From Dryococelus australis (Eukaryota; Arthropoda; Insecta; Phasmatodea; Phasmatidae), in assembly GCA_029891345.1 (NCBI GenBank), contig CM057009.1:228461120-228525119 (forward strand): DNA of 64,000 nt, written 5' to 3'. The position numbers were made by a program, and so were the translations under genes. Below, in pieces: positions 23,101-34,909 of this stretch (the first letter of the stretch is position 1; the number at the start of each line of letters is the position of its first letter). The notes beneath the pieces were generated by a model. That model did no database searches and had not been told where the DNA came from. It saw nothing but the letters and a program-made list of their open reading frames with translations.

Positions 23101-26100
23101 AATAACCCTGGTGGCGGTATTGCACTTACCCCAGAGACAGTAGACGGCGAAAGAAGTGGGAAATAGTTTGTAATTTTACAAATGCTTTTGACAGTACATA
23201 GATTTCTCTTGTAAAACTATTTGTTTGTAAACACTAAAAGGTCCGTGTTATCGCTTAAGAAATGTTTATACTATACTGACCCATATCCATGTGCTTGAGT
23301 GAAATGGTGGACACTCGACAATGTAAAATGGTTTTGTGAAAAAACTTGGGGCAATATCAAGTGTGGTTGCGTGCAAAAGAATTGCATTGCAAGTTTCAGA
23401 ACACTCCAAACTACTCAAATAATTAAAAAAAATACACGTGGCTGTTTACTAGCTACACAGAACTCTTAAAATCAATAAACTTTCATAATCACTCATATTT
23501 TTGTAGGTACTTGGAGGTATACTAACTATAAAAATAAGTTGTAAGTCAAGTTGGTCTTATCGTTGAGGGCTAGCAATAAAATACGTTTAGGTTATAATCC
23601 ACATACTGACAAAGTGTATTTATATTTTTCGTAAATTATATTTTGACATCTTAGACCTAGTTATTAATTCATCACTTTTTCTAGAAGACAAATGTATACT
23701 TATCAACGGTTCTAATACAAGAAAATCCTTTGAAAAACTTTAAAAAAATTAATTAGATTGTAACTACTCTCCTTCCGCGTATATTTATACACTGCATAGC
23801 AAAAACGTCTTTTTAAATATTTTTTTCATCAATTGGATATACTCTTTAAAAACAGAATAATGTAGTTATTTCACTGACCATTTTTTTAAAGCAACACTAA
23901 AGGTTTTGACGAGTATAGTTAAAATCCTCCCAAACCATTTAGCATGTATACAGCAGAATTACTTACCAGAAGAAGAAAAGGAAGACTGCAGTCACTCTCT
24001 CCTAACAACTATAGGTTGCGTTGCTAGGCACACCTATGAAACCAGCAATTTGATTGAAGGGGACACTCTGTCGCCCGATCACGGAAGTCACTTCACCTGG
24101 ACAAAAGTTCACCACATAATGTAATAGAAATTATATTTTTAAAAAATCGTACACAAAAGATATTCGTCTCGTAGTTGTAAATACTCACTGCTTGTATTAG
24201 CGTAAATATGCTGTGGTTTCCTTAACGACGCACAAGTTTGACCGCAAGTTGACAGATCAGCAACTCCAAGAATTGGAGGGACCTGCGACTGCTGATTGCA
24301 ATGACCTGCAAAGGATCAATGTGTGTTAAAACAAATAAAACATAAATATGTTCATAACTTTTAATGTAGGTACTAGTACATACATTCAAAAAATTTACGA
24401 CACGCAACAACTGACAGTTGGTGCTGACTTGCTTCGATGTCGGCTGGTAGACCAAGCACGAACCTTTGGCTAGGGGCTGATGTACTCGCTGACAAGCACT
24501 GCACAAAATAAAATAAACGTCATTAATAACTTGGCATTGTAATGTATGCAAATAAATTTTATTTTAAAAATTTGTTTCATAAAAAACTTTAAAATAATTT
24601 AAGAGCTCTCTGGCAAACCATAATTCACTTACTTTCAAAATTTAAGAGCTCATTTTAAAAATCGATTGCATAAAAACTTTTGATGTAAAAAAATTTAGAG
24701 CTCTCTGGCAAACAATCAGTCCCTAACTTTTAAAAATTAAGAGCTCATTCTTTAACAAGATTAATTTAATTTGTTATAAAAGTTTACTAGAAAATCATAA
24801 CATAACTAAGCGAGCAAATACTCGAAGCTAAACTGGAAGGCGACCGTGAAACCTCGCAGTAACTCACTAGATGCAAAATGGCGACTAAGCAGAAGGGTAC
24901 TCGGATATGCAGATGGCAAGCGCTGATATCAGAGTGAGAAAATTGGCGATGTTTCGGCATTTATATAGCCTAGAAAAATGGTGGGAGACACGGAGTAATT
25001 TAAGGAAAATAGTACCTTTAGTTACCATTGTATTTTTCATTGGCCAAATTCCACTCCCTCCCATCATACACCTACACATTTTCTCAGCAACTATGTGCAA
25101 TATAAGCTAATGATTTTTAACCAAACATTTTCATTGGTTGACTTACCTTCCCTCCAAGCACAGCTCTTCCCCTCCATCCCGGCACCACATTCTCACTAGC
25201 CAGGTACCTTCTCTTCCCCCTCTACACATAAACTACATAGGAAAATATACCAGGTGAATTTGTGACAACTAAAATCGGTTGACTGTGTACTAATTTGCAA
25301 GTGTTTTTCAATATTAAATTCTACTTGTTTTATACAATATATTAGAGGAAGAGGAAGAGGAGCAAAATCATTGCACAGGTCTCCTAGTTTTTAAGAAACA
25401 CATTCATAATTAATTATTGATATTATACGAATTACTACTACAGATGCATCACCCTAGCAAGGCATAGTGACACACACACCTAAACATACTGACAGCAAAT
25501 TTATTCACCCATAAGGTGAATCATAAAAACAAGAAACCCTTGTGGTGTGTTATTGTAATTAAATTATTTGTTTTCAGAATAAGCATTTATTACTCAATGA
25601 CTCAAGGAGAACTTCTAAACTAACTCCTCCATCACCATTTGCAAAGTATTGTGTCAGCTGATGGTTGTTGGTGTTGAAGAAATTATTACTCATTTTTGTA
25701 TAGTTATATCTGTCTTGTTTTAATTATTTTTATGGCCAAAATACGGGCTTTTTGCCTGCATTTTGGATATTAAATCAACTGTTCGATTACACCCCGCATA
25801 TCACTGCAAGAGTGACATGTCCCTAATGACTTCCCTGCAGGAACTTATATTACTGTCAACTGTGACAGGAGTGTGGATTAATCAGTGGGGGTGTATGTAT
25901 GTCTGATTAATCAGTGGGGGCTGTGTGTCCGTGGAAATACCAATGTCAAAATTATACTATAAAAATAATCATAAATATCTTTAAAATTCATATTTTAAAT
26001 ATAGATATTTTAAATATCGCGACCAATATATATATATAAATATATATATGAATATATATATATATTTATATTTCTATTTATATATTTATTACCTATGAAT

Positions 26101-27734
26101 TAAAACATAATTTCGGCATGGCCGAATACATGCATATTTCCGATATATCCATATTTGTACCCAAATCCCTAAATTAATCTTCTTCCGAGACAACAGCATG
26201 GGTGTAGAGTACATGCTTATTATAGCATTCTGATTTTCAACACCATCATAACCTGGTAAATGTTTTCCAATGGTAGAGCATGTGAAAGGTCTCCACCCAC
26301 CTGGTGAAATGTCATTTTGCTCTATTTCTTCATAATTTATAATTTATTTACATGTATGCTGTTAATAAAATTTTAGTATGTGTGTATTTTAATAAGTTCA
26401 CCATAGGCACCTTAAAAAAGTTGTCTGCTTGAGTGTCAAGACACTTTTTTTTATTGTGGGCTGCCATTTTCTGTGACTATCGCGAAGCGTTATTGAAATA
26501 GTATTTAAGTTTGAAATTTCTGGTTTCAAGTGTTTTGTTAATTGCATAAGTCAGCAGATAAATTATTTCGTATCAGGGGCCGACAAGAGATTTTAGTGAA
26601 GTAATCATCCAAAACCGATGTTGCGAGGCATTAGAAATAACAAAGTAAGCAGTAAGGTAGTGCATTTTAAAATAATATATTTTTAAATTGTTGTTACAAT
26701 TTTTGAAATGTATTTTGGACTTTAAAGAAATCTTGTTTTACCCATATATATTTTATAGAATTTCTAACGATTTTTACATGGAAAGTTAAATTTTGCTGAA
26801 CATTTTTTATTGTGGGAAGTTTTCAAATGTATTTTATTGGGAGTACCAATACTCCCAATAAAATTAACGGAAACATAACCAGTCTTTTATATGGACATAA
26901 CAAAAATAAAATATGTTGGAATGCCTGCCAGCTATAGTAGTACTCTTAGAAAGAAATTGTCCATTCTTCAATGCCTGTCATTGGATTCGTAGTTTGTTTT
27001 TTTACCGTCAGAACAGCTGCAGTGGATGGATAAATCTGGAAATTCTTTTTGAGAAGGAAAAAGTTATTGAAGTTATATGAAAGGGACTATAAGTGTTTAA
27101 GAAAGTTATATTCTGGTATCAAATTAGTGCTATTTTCAAATTTTCTTTTTTTGTACTACAGTTTATGACAGCAAAAAGCTGGACATTAAATGCTATTTTA
27201 TTCTTGTAAGAACATTAAAAATCAGGAGATTAATTTTTTTGTATAGAAACCATGTATGTACGACAGTATATTCTGATTAATATGCATGACTCCCCGACTT
27301 CTATATATAAAATTTAGGCTCCCCCAGCTTACAAGCAATATAGGCTGTTTACAGCAAAACACTTTTGAAAGCCCTGCTTAAGATCTACTAGTGTATTCTT
27401 CCCTTTTATGTGAAATTGGAATTGCAATGGGGAGCATAGGTTGGTCAATTATAAGCTGGCACAGTTTATTCTTAGTGATCTCCTGCCTTTGCATTCGAGC
27501 ACTGCTGCATTATCACATTGCTTCACCCTCATCAGCTCTCAAGACATCGTTAACTTACACATTATACTACCTTATCCAGCACCAATCATGAGTATCCTGC
27601 AACACATAATGAATAAATGAATTTACTCAGAATAATATTTTAAGAGCTGCCGAACCTCTTCATAACATAATTTTCTAATTATTAATGGTTAATCACAAAT
27701 GGAACTGAAAGACTCAGGAGAAGTGAGCTTTAGT
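23101..27734. other. Element centre, right part: no gene recognised
   Basis: AT-rich, with many short stops in all frames. Small frames at 24222-24551, 24885-25100 and 27391-27591 match nothing I know. Visible items: paired segments AAGAGCTC...TCTCTGGCAAAC repeated near 24600 and 24700; a duplicated TGATTAATCAGTGGGGG (about 25870 and 25905); an AT microsatellite-like stretch at 26020-26090; a perfect hairpin at 26831-26864; and a SINE-tail fragment (minus strand) at 27638-27668 similar to 21745-21800. Confidence 0.5.
26831..26864. repeat. Perfect 15-bp stem hairpin
   Basis: ATTTTATTGGGAGTA (26831-26845), a 4-base loop CCAA, then its exact reverse complement (26850-26864). It is isolated in AT-rich DNA with no gene beside it. 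It could be a small fold-back insertion or the junction of a MITE. Confidence 0.9.
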
Positions 27735-27946
27735 GTGTTATGTGGGGGAAAGTTTCTGGCAGAATTTTATGGCTTGAAAAAGTAAAGCACATACTAATTA
27801 ATTTTTTTAACATGCAAATCTTACTCGTCCACGAATCGTGTGCATTCGCAGTTACTTCAAAACTTTTTGAAGCACTGCTAAAACTCTACTTCCGGGATAT
27901 TCCTCCTCCTCCTGCAAACAAAAATTTATCAATTATACCCTATTTT

Positions 27947-27988
27947 TAGTACACAGAGTGTGCACTTTCGTGCACACTCTGTGTACTA
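27947..27988. repeat. Perfect 19-bp stem palindrome at inner end of right arm
   Basis: TAGTACACAGAGTGTGCAC (27947-27965), loop TTTC, then the exact reverse complement (27970-27988). Flanking T and A runs could extend the stem by about 4 bp. The left arm has only a single copy of this motif (near 20213-20232), so the right arm gained a local inverted duplication here. Confidence 0.9.
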
Positions 27989-28689
27989 AAAAAATTTTTA
28001 CTAGGCATTACCAACATACCCATTTTAACTTTTTTAGTAACATATATCGTGAATGGTGTAAATTACATTACATTTCTCCCTGGTTGGAGTCACCAGGACC
28101 TGACAATAAAACCTCGGCTCAGTCATAACCTCAACACTCGAATGTTCCTGCTCAAAGTCTAAACTACCGTGAACGAATTCCGAAAATTCACCGATCTCTA
28201 GTGATAGCAGATAACTAAATTATTTTTACGATTTGCTTTAAAAAACATGTCGATATTACAGACATACCTGGTCTTATTAACGAGGTAAATGTTGCAGATA
28301 CTTGGCAATATCAATCTGAATAATATTCGGAATGCCAATAATTTGTGTAATATCGATGCCAATCTCTGGGGGCAGCGCACATTGTGACGTAATTGCTACA
28401 CGCAGCAATGATGTCACATCCTGCTGTGACCTACATTATGCCCCTCCTATGCACGCAGCACGTCAGGGAAGCCCTGCATTGAAATTTCTCTGCTGCCATA
28501 CTCGCACTGCATGCCAGTCGGGTCAGCAAAATGAGGCACATCTGGGCCATCCCATGCAAGGCGTGCATCGACTTGCCTGCTCACGAGGCCGGCAGTGATG
28601 TAACTGCCGAAGCACACCACAACACGGTCTCACAGCTCGATGGTAAGGCTTGACGATGGCCGACATGGGATTTTTGATCCATTGTGCCT

Positions 28690-28943
28690 GTAACCGAGTG
28701 AGGTGGTGAAGTGGTAACTCACTGGACTCTCATTCGGGACGACCAATGTTCGATTCTCAGTCCGGCCATCCTGATTTCAGTTTTCCATGGTTTCTCGAAA
28801 TCACTCCAGGCGAATGCTGGGATGAGTCCCAGACAAAAGCCATGTGTGATTACTTCCTAATCCCTTGTCCCTGTGCAACTTGCACCATTTCTAATGACCT
28901 CGCTGCCGATGAGACGTTAAGCCCACTTACCTACCTCATGCCT
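28690..28943 (+). mobile_element. tRNA-derived SINE in right arm
   Basis: Box A region GAGGTGGTGAAGTGGTAACT, box B TGTTCGATTCTC, a body with CCATCCTGATTTCAG and CAGGCGAATGCTGGGATG, and an end with CTAATGACCTCGCTGCCGAT followed by GAGACGTTAAGC. It is the same family as 19275-19502, in mirrored position. Internal Pol III promoter boxes are recognisable but mutated. The reading frame at 28746-28964 is SINE sequence, not a gene. Confidence 0.85.
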
Positions 28944-29729
28944 GTAAGTAATAATTTATTTTAAAATGTTTTAAGGAAAAATTAAATTAGTTTGATAATA
29001 CTCGAGAAAGACTTTCCATTATAACCTAACTGATACTTTATTAAAAATTTGCTGGAATAAAATTCTGAATAATTATTTGATGTGTGAAAGAGGCTGTTAG
29101 ACAAAAAAATTTTTTCGACAAAGAATAAACAAGATTTAGAGACCCCAGTCCGAATACTGGCCCGGGTTTGGGATCGTGTTAATCGAAATTTGTTAGTGAT
29201 TCTCTGTCTGTTTACGTACTTAAACGTACCTGATATGAAGGTTTATGCAATATCTATCAGCTAGGAGTAGTGTACGGCCTCCAGTTCGAAGCACGAAACC
29301 ATAGAAATATGGAACATTCTATGTGACTTAGAAATATATTGTAATTTTTCGCAGTATTTATGTGTGCCTGATATAAGGAATTAAGCAGTCACCAAGGTGA
29401 GGTACTGTGTAACTCCGCAGAGATTGAGACCGGAAAAATAATCTGGAAATATTAATTTTTTAATGTTCTTAGAACATAAAATCAGAGACTATTTTTAGGA
29501 ACTTGTAATAAAAGTGAAATGGAAGTTTTAGGCATCGGATATAAGAATCAGATTGAGATAATTAATGATGTCAGTTTACCAAGCTTATTAGCGAGGTTTG
29601 TTTGCGAACTTCTGGCTGATTGTGTACACTTGTTATAAATGCCTAAGCAATATCTACCTGCTGGCATGGCGTAGGAATCTGTGTTCGAGACCCCGAAACT
29701 ATAAAAAAATTATTTTCCTCTTTTGGACT

Positions 29730-30560
29730 TAACATTTCGCAATTTTTGTTCTGTGTTTCAGAGACTGCTTTAGGAACTTACAATAAAGTGGGTTTGAAAG
29801 TTTAAGTCTTCGGATATAGGATTCAGGGTAAGATACCAGGTTCACAATTCTATTAAAGACCCGAGTTTTGGAAACATTTTAATGATGTTCATACATAAAC
29901 TTTTTCAAATTGTAATATTCATAGTTTGGTATTTATGAGGTGTGGTGGTCAGCATTTATATTGGTATGGATAATTGGTATAATCAGGTTGTTGGTTTAAT
30001 AGGTTGTATGCAATGGTGATAATACCATGACAAACATGCTGGAGTTATGATTTTTGGTATATTTTTCTAAATATGTTTGTGATTTTTCTTCGTTATGTAG
30101 TATTGGAATGTGGGTAGGTAAGGGTAGGGGTTGATATTTATGGTGCTAGAATGAGTGTGAGGTTAATGTGATATGTTCTGAGATTTTTTAAAAAATAATT
30201 GTGTTTTATTTTGTATTTTAGGGGCTTTTTTCGATTTTTTAATATCTAAAAATAAATAAATAATTACACAATTACGTCATTACTTGTCATCAGTCCAGCT
30301 GTAGCAAGTGTTACACATAAGCTGGGTGAGGTACGTTAGTGAGGTCACATCTACAGAACAGCACTCGTAAGTATCAGAAGTGTATGTGTTAAAATAAAAT
30401 AGAAATTTCCAAGATTTGCATTCTCTAGGACTCGAACCCTGTAGCAGAAATCGAACCTCCGTATCGGAATTGTAGTGCACTAGAAGTGTATTTGTAAATT
30501 AAAAAAATTTGAAGCAATATACAGAGTAGATACATGTCGGAGTGACCTAAGTTCGAAGCC
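29730..30560. other. Extra segment present only in the right arm
   Basis: The left arm passes directly from sequence matching 29700 to sequence matching 30560. The extra part includes a stretch (29930-30060) with GAGGTGTGGTGGTCAG that is also found at 42890-42905, so it belongs to the same repeat family. It is either an internal duplication kept only on the right or a deletion on the left. Confidence 0.6.
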
Positions 30561-32629
30561 CGGAACCTTACAAAACATTAATTTTCTCTATCGAACTTAG
30601 AAATTATCGGACGACGTTTTTTCCGAGTGATGGGAGGATTTTCATACAGAGCATGCTGATTGATAACTTAGTATCAGGGTAAGCTAAGGTCGATTTGGAA
30701 CCTTGCTCTCACTATACTGTGAATATGAGTGCATGTCTTTGACATCAACTAACAAGAATCCATGACCTGCATTATCTCTAACTGGTTGGCTCCAGTGTCG
30801 ATTATGAGATCGGGTTATCGCCTATGTTCAAAATGCATGTCAGCTATAGAGGACGGTCCGAGCGAAGAGTGCTTTTATTAAAACCATGTAATATTTTTAT
30901 TTGTAAACCAACAAATCAAATTTCATTTTTATTTTTGTTTTCTATGACATACTGATATGAATTCTGTGATAAGAGACTATGATCTAAATATGTTAATTTC
31001 AACTTATTTGTTTATTTTCTTTTACTTTAAAACATAATTATTTATTTTATTATTTATTTCGAGAGAGACTTAATGTTTTAATTTTATTTCTGTTTTGTTT
31101 TACCGGAAGTTGTTTCTCGTCAATAAGATCAGGTTTTTAAGAAGTTGCCGGAAGTCGTTGCTTCTGGGATGGCCTTTGAATGGTCCAAACTCAGTTAAAG
31201 TTATTTATTAGATAGGAAAATGTTACCGTGCAGGTACATACTTGCTCTTGACATTTACAATGTTAACTGGTCCTCGGATAAAATGAAGGGGGGGGGGGGG
31301 CGTGGTCAGTTTAAATCATGCTATGGTTTCTTCAAAATGTCTGAACTATGGGCTGTGGTCTCCATGACTTATGGTTTGAGGTACGAGTAAATTTAGTCTG
31401 GTGTTGGTTAGTAGAGCAGATATTCTGCAGAAAAATGAGGTGGTATATCTATTGAATAGCACAATATATATGTGAATAAAAATTTTACATTACTTCATAG
31501 TTATATATGTAACTGCTCCTCTGAAACACCTATTAATATAGTTTAAATCAACATTTATGCAACAGCATGTCGTAGGAGGGCTATAGTATGCATAACATCA
31601 TCAGGAGAAGGATAACGGGTACACATTACCATGATATTTTTAAAAAACATTAAAAAAATTTTAATGAAAAAATAAATATTCCAAGTTCTTATGTATATGA
31701 CCAGAGTGTGGTGGCTATGTTAGGTAAAGTTAGAGTTAGTGGATGTCGAAATAAATAAAAAATATTCAAAGTCCTGACATGGGGTTGAACACATACAAGT
31801 ATGACTTGGTTGTTCAGTTAGTTTGCTTGTATGGTTGATTGGTATGACCTGATCACATGTTCCGTTATTTTGGCAGTATAATATAAAAGTATAGCTTAGA
31901 AGGTGTGAGGATAATGGTTTTATTGTATGATTAGTTTTATGTGTAGTTAGTATGAGAGGGGCAGAATGCTTAGCTGGTATAGTCGGTTAGTATGAGAAGA
32001 ATGGTTTGATGTGAATTAAGACGATATGGGTGTCGTAGTTGATTAAATTAATAGTATTGATCTTATGATAGCATAGATTGAATATTTTATTGTTTCGGCA
32101 GCTGGTATGACTTGTTTATATATGTGTAACTGGCAAAGTTAAATGGGTTTAAATGGTATTCAATACAGTTGGCCGTTATAATTGATCAGTAAGCCTGAGG
32201 TATAGCGATGGATATGGACTGCATTGTTAATAGTATGAATGAGGCAAGCTTATGCCATGGTGAAATGTACTATATATATATATCTGTTTTGGTATTCAGT
32301 ACAATTCGATATAGCTGTTAAGTAAGGCTGGAAGGAGGGGAGGTGAAGAGGGGTGTAGCGATGACTAGAGTATGATGGTTGAATGTCGAGAGAAATAGAA
32401 TATATATATATATATATTCAGAGTTCTTATGCGATTATTGGGTTAAAATATCTCAGGTTAGGTAAAGTAATGTTAGGTGAAGTAAGGTAAAGTAAAGTTA
32501 GGTTATGTTGAGTGGATAATGAACAGATTATGGAATGGTGTTGGTGGCATTACATTACATAGGAGTACGAAGTATAGGTTTTTCTAAGTTCAACATAGAA
32601 TTACCTACATACTTAAGCCTGTAATACCA

Positions 32630-32631
<2 letters not shown>

Positions 32632-32702
<71 letters not shown>
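32632..32702. repeat. AT microsatellite in right arm
   Basis: An almost pure TA run of about 70 bp with one phase break (TATTAT near 32660). The left arm has only a short TA stretch at a comparable place, so it expanded after the arms diverged. Confidence 0.95.
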
Positions 32703-32712
<10 letters not shown>

Positions 32713-33349
32713 ATCGAAAAAGTGTGAATAATCAACGTTCACAATCTATCACACTTGGCATATATTTAGTAAAACAGTTGTTATATATGATTTTTTTTAA
32801 ATCCGATATGGCACTTGTCATAGCCATGTAATCATATATTCTGATATGCCTGACAAATACAAATATGTATTTTCTTCACTCGATACACTTCAATTTTTAA
32901 TGAAAATACTACAAATAAAAATAAAAGTATATAACTTAAATCTTGAATAACATATTTGTAAGTTAAACAAATATAATAAAAAATAAAATTAAAAATTATA
33001 TAATAAAAAACAAATTAAAAAAAAATCATTTAGGTTAAATATAAATAATACATATGTAATTTAAACCAAAAAATAAAAAAAATTTATAAAATAAAAAATT
33101 TTAGATTAAAAATATTTAAAATAAATTTGAGATAGTTAAAAAAATTATATAAGAAATAAAAATTATATTATAACAGTTTATACTTAAATATTGATTTGTA
33201 TATAAACTTAAAATATTATTGATATGTAAACGTAATACATGAAAAATTATATAATAAAAATTAAATATGCAATGTCTTAAAATAGAGACAATATATTATT
33301 TATTCGATTACAAGCTATATACTACTTATAAACTCTTGTCCCAGCGCAT

Positions 33350-33412
33350 GTTGCGATAGCCGAGTTGTCTAAGGCGTGCCTACCCAAGGTCTGGCAGTTT
33401 GATCACGCCCTA
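33350..33412 (+). repeat. tRNA-Ser/Leu-like sequence in right arm
   Basis: GATAGCCGAGTTGTCTAAGG resembles box A of class II tRNAs (GCCGAGTGGTTAAGGCG), and AGTTTGATCACGCC about 30 bp later is a degenerate box B. The acceptor stem cannot be closed, so it is not an intact tRNA gene. The mirrored copy at 15320-15405 shows it belongs to the arm. Confidence 0.55.
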
Positions 33413-34012
33413 TTATAGATGATGTTTTGAGCGCCCCTAGAGGCAGATTCCAGAAATAATATGGTGGCCTATCGACTAATCGAACGAGAGTGACACTAGA
33501 GCTCCTAGTGGTCAATGCCAGAACCAATATGATGGTACCCCTAGTAGCCAAAGCGAGAACTAATGAAAAACCAAGATGACAACCTCCATGTAAATGTAAA
33601 TAAAGATGGCGCCCTCCAGCAACAAAGATGGTGGCCCTAGCAACAGCCGATGTATACAAATTATGAACGAATGGGAGAGAAAGAGAGAATGTAAAAGGAA
33701 GGAAGGGAGAAGAAAAGTAAGAACGAGAATGAAAAAAGAAATAAAGAATGCAAAAGAAAAAAGTGGGAGCACACGGAGAAAACTCTAGGATTGCAAGAGC
33801 ATGAAAAAATGCCACACTTGTTACCAATATGGAGGGACATTATGGCGGTGTACTGGTTACAAAGATGGTGGTCCAATATTGTGGCATATTGGCTGCAAAG
33901 ATGGCGGCATACTGTCTAGCAAATGGCAGAATCCATGATGATGGATGTGTGTCCGGAATAATAGAGCAGGAAGCCCGGAATCCAAGATGGCGGCCGGTCC
34001 CCCGCCATTTGT

Positions 34013-34248
34013 GACGATTAACCATAGGCTCTTTTCTAGATGTTATTCCCAAAATCTTTATTCTTGTTATTAAAAAATGCTAGCTGATTTCCCTTACTAT
34101 CTAGCTCTGTTACAAAATCATCACTCACACAGCTTATCCCTGTCCTGCTGTCTAAAAGTACAGGTGTTTTAATACCACACATTTTCACAAATACTTCCGT
34201 GCATAGAGCTGAAAAAAGACTTCCTACGTGCTCATCTTCTACACACAA
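34013..34248 (-). pseudogene. Element A copy 2 aspartic protease, N-terminal part
   Basis: The minus-strand frame has GIKTPVLLDSRTGISCVSDD, homologous to the copy 1 protease; the catalytic Asp is kept but the triad Gly is Arg, as in copy 1. A frame change follows near 34075. Homology to copy 1 stops at about 34005, where the inverted-repeat element begins; the protease end is at 14530-14562. Confidence 0.7.
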
Positions 34249-34325
34249 TAAATATTTTCTGTCTGACTAGTGTAACTTTGTTGTGTTAACAGTAACAGAC
34301 TGTGTCTCATTAACAAATTTAACTG

Positions 34326-34905
34326 GTTTCATTTCCTTACCTACATTATCTTAATTGTCAACTGTGCCCTCATCGTCAATGACTGGGAGCAGTGGCCCGA
34401 GACTACGCTCACCGAGCCTGGTTTCACTTCCTTACCTACATTATCTTTATTTTCAGCTGTGCCCTCATCGTCAATGACTGGGAGCAGTGGCCCGAGACTA
34501 CGCTCACTGATCCTGGTTTCACTTCCTTACCTACATTATCTTTATTGTCAGCTGTGCCCTCATCGTCAATGACTGGGAGCAGTGGCCCGAGACTACGCTC
34601 ACTGATCCTGGTTTCACTTCCTTACCTACATTATCTTTATTGTCAGCTGTGCCCTCATCGTCAATGACTGGGAGCAGTGGCCCGAGACTACGCTCACTGA
34701 TCCTGGTTTCACTTCCTTACCTACATTATCTTTATTGTCAGCTGTGCCCTCATCGTCAATGACTGGGAGCAGTGGCCCGAGACTACGCTCACTGATCCTG
34801 GTTTCACTTCCTTACCTACATTATCTTTATTGTCAGCTGTGCCCTCATCGTCAATGACTGGGAGCAGTGGCCCGAGACTGCGCTCACCGATTCTTTCTAT
34901 TTTAA
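34326..34905. repeat. 95-bp tandem array in element A copy 2
   Basis: Six near-identical units: GACTGGGAGCAGTGGCCCGA begins at 34381, 34476, 34571, 34666, 34761 and 34856, an exact period of 95 bp. Copy 1 has a single unit at 578-680. Units 3 to 6 are almost identical, so the expansion is recent compared with the rest of the element. As 95 is not a multiple of three, each unit shifts the Gag-Pol frame. Confidence 0.97.
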
Positions 34906-34909
34906 CTTA

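Larger units (their letters stand above)
27735..33998 (-). repeat. Right arm of the inverted repeat
   Basis: Reverse-complement partner of 14645-20410. It is about 0.5 kb longer, mainly because about 0.8 kb at 29730-30560 has no partner in the left arm, while the left arm has extra DNA at 17090-17460. It ends in a block rich in AAGATGGCGGC-like repeats (33600-33990), which also occurs mirrored at 14645-15130. A G run of 13 lies at about 31288-31300, matching a C run near 17745 in the left arm. Confidence 0.85.
14563..34004. mobile_element. About 19.4-kb element with very long terminal inverted repeats
   Basis: Two arms in opposite orientation (14645-20410 and 27735-33998) flank a unique centre of about 7.3 kb. 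The whole unit interrupts the protease of element A: flanks 14520-14562 and 34005-34070 are consecutive in the uninterrupted copy 1 (171-300), apart from about 43 bp that are missing. About 80 bp at the left edge (14563-14645) have no clear partner on the right. The centre carries a broken gene of the kind I associate with protein-primed DNA polymerase B. Element class is not settled: a Polinton-like element with unusually long TIRs, a fold-back element, or two inverted insertions are all possible. No transposase or integrase was seen in it. Confidence 0.65.
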
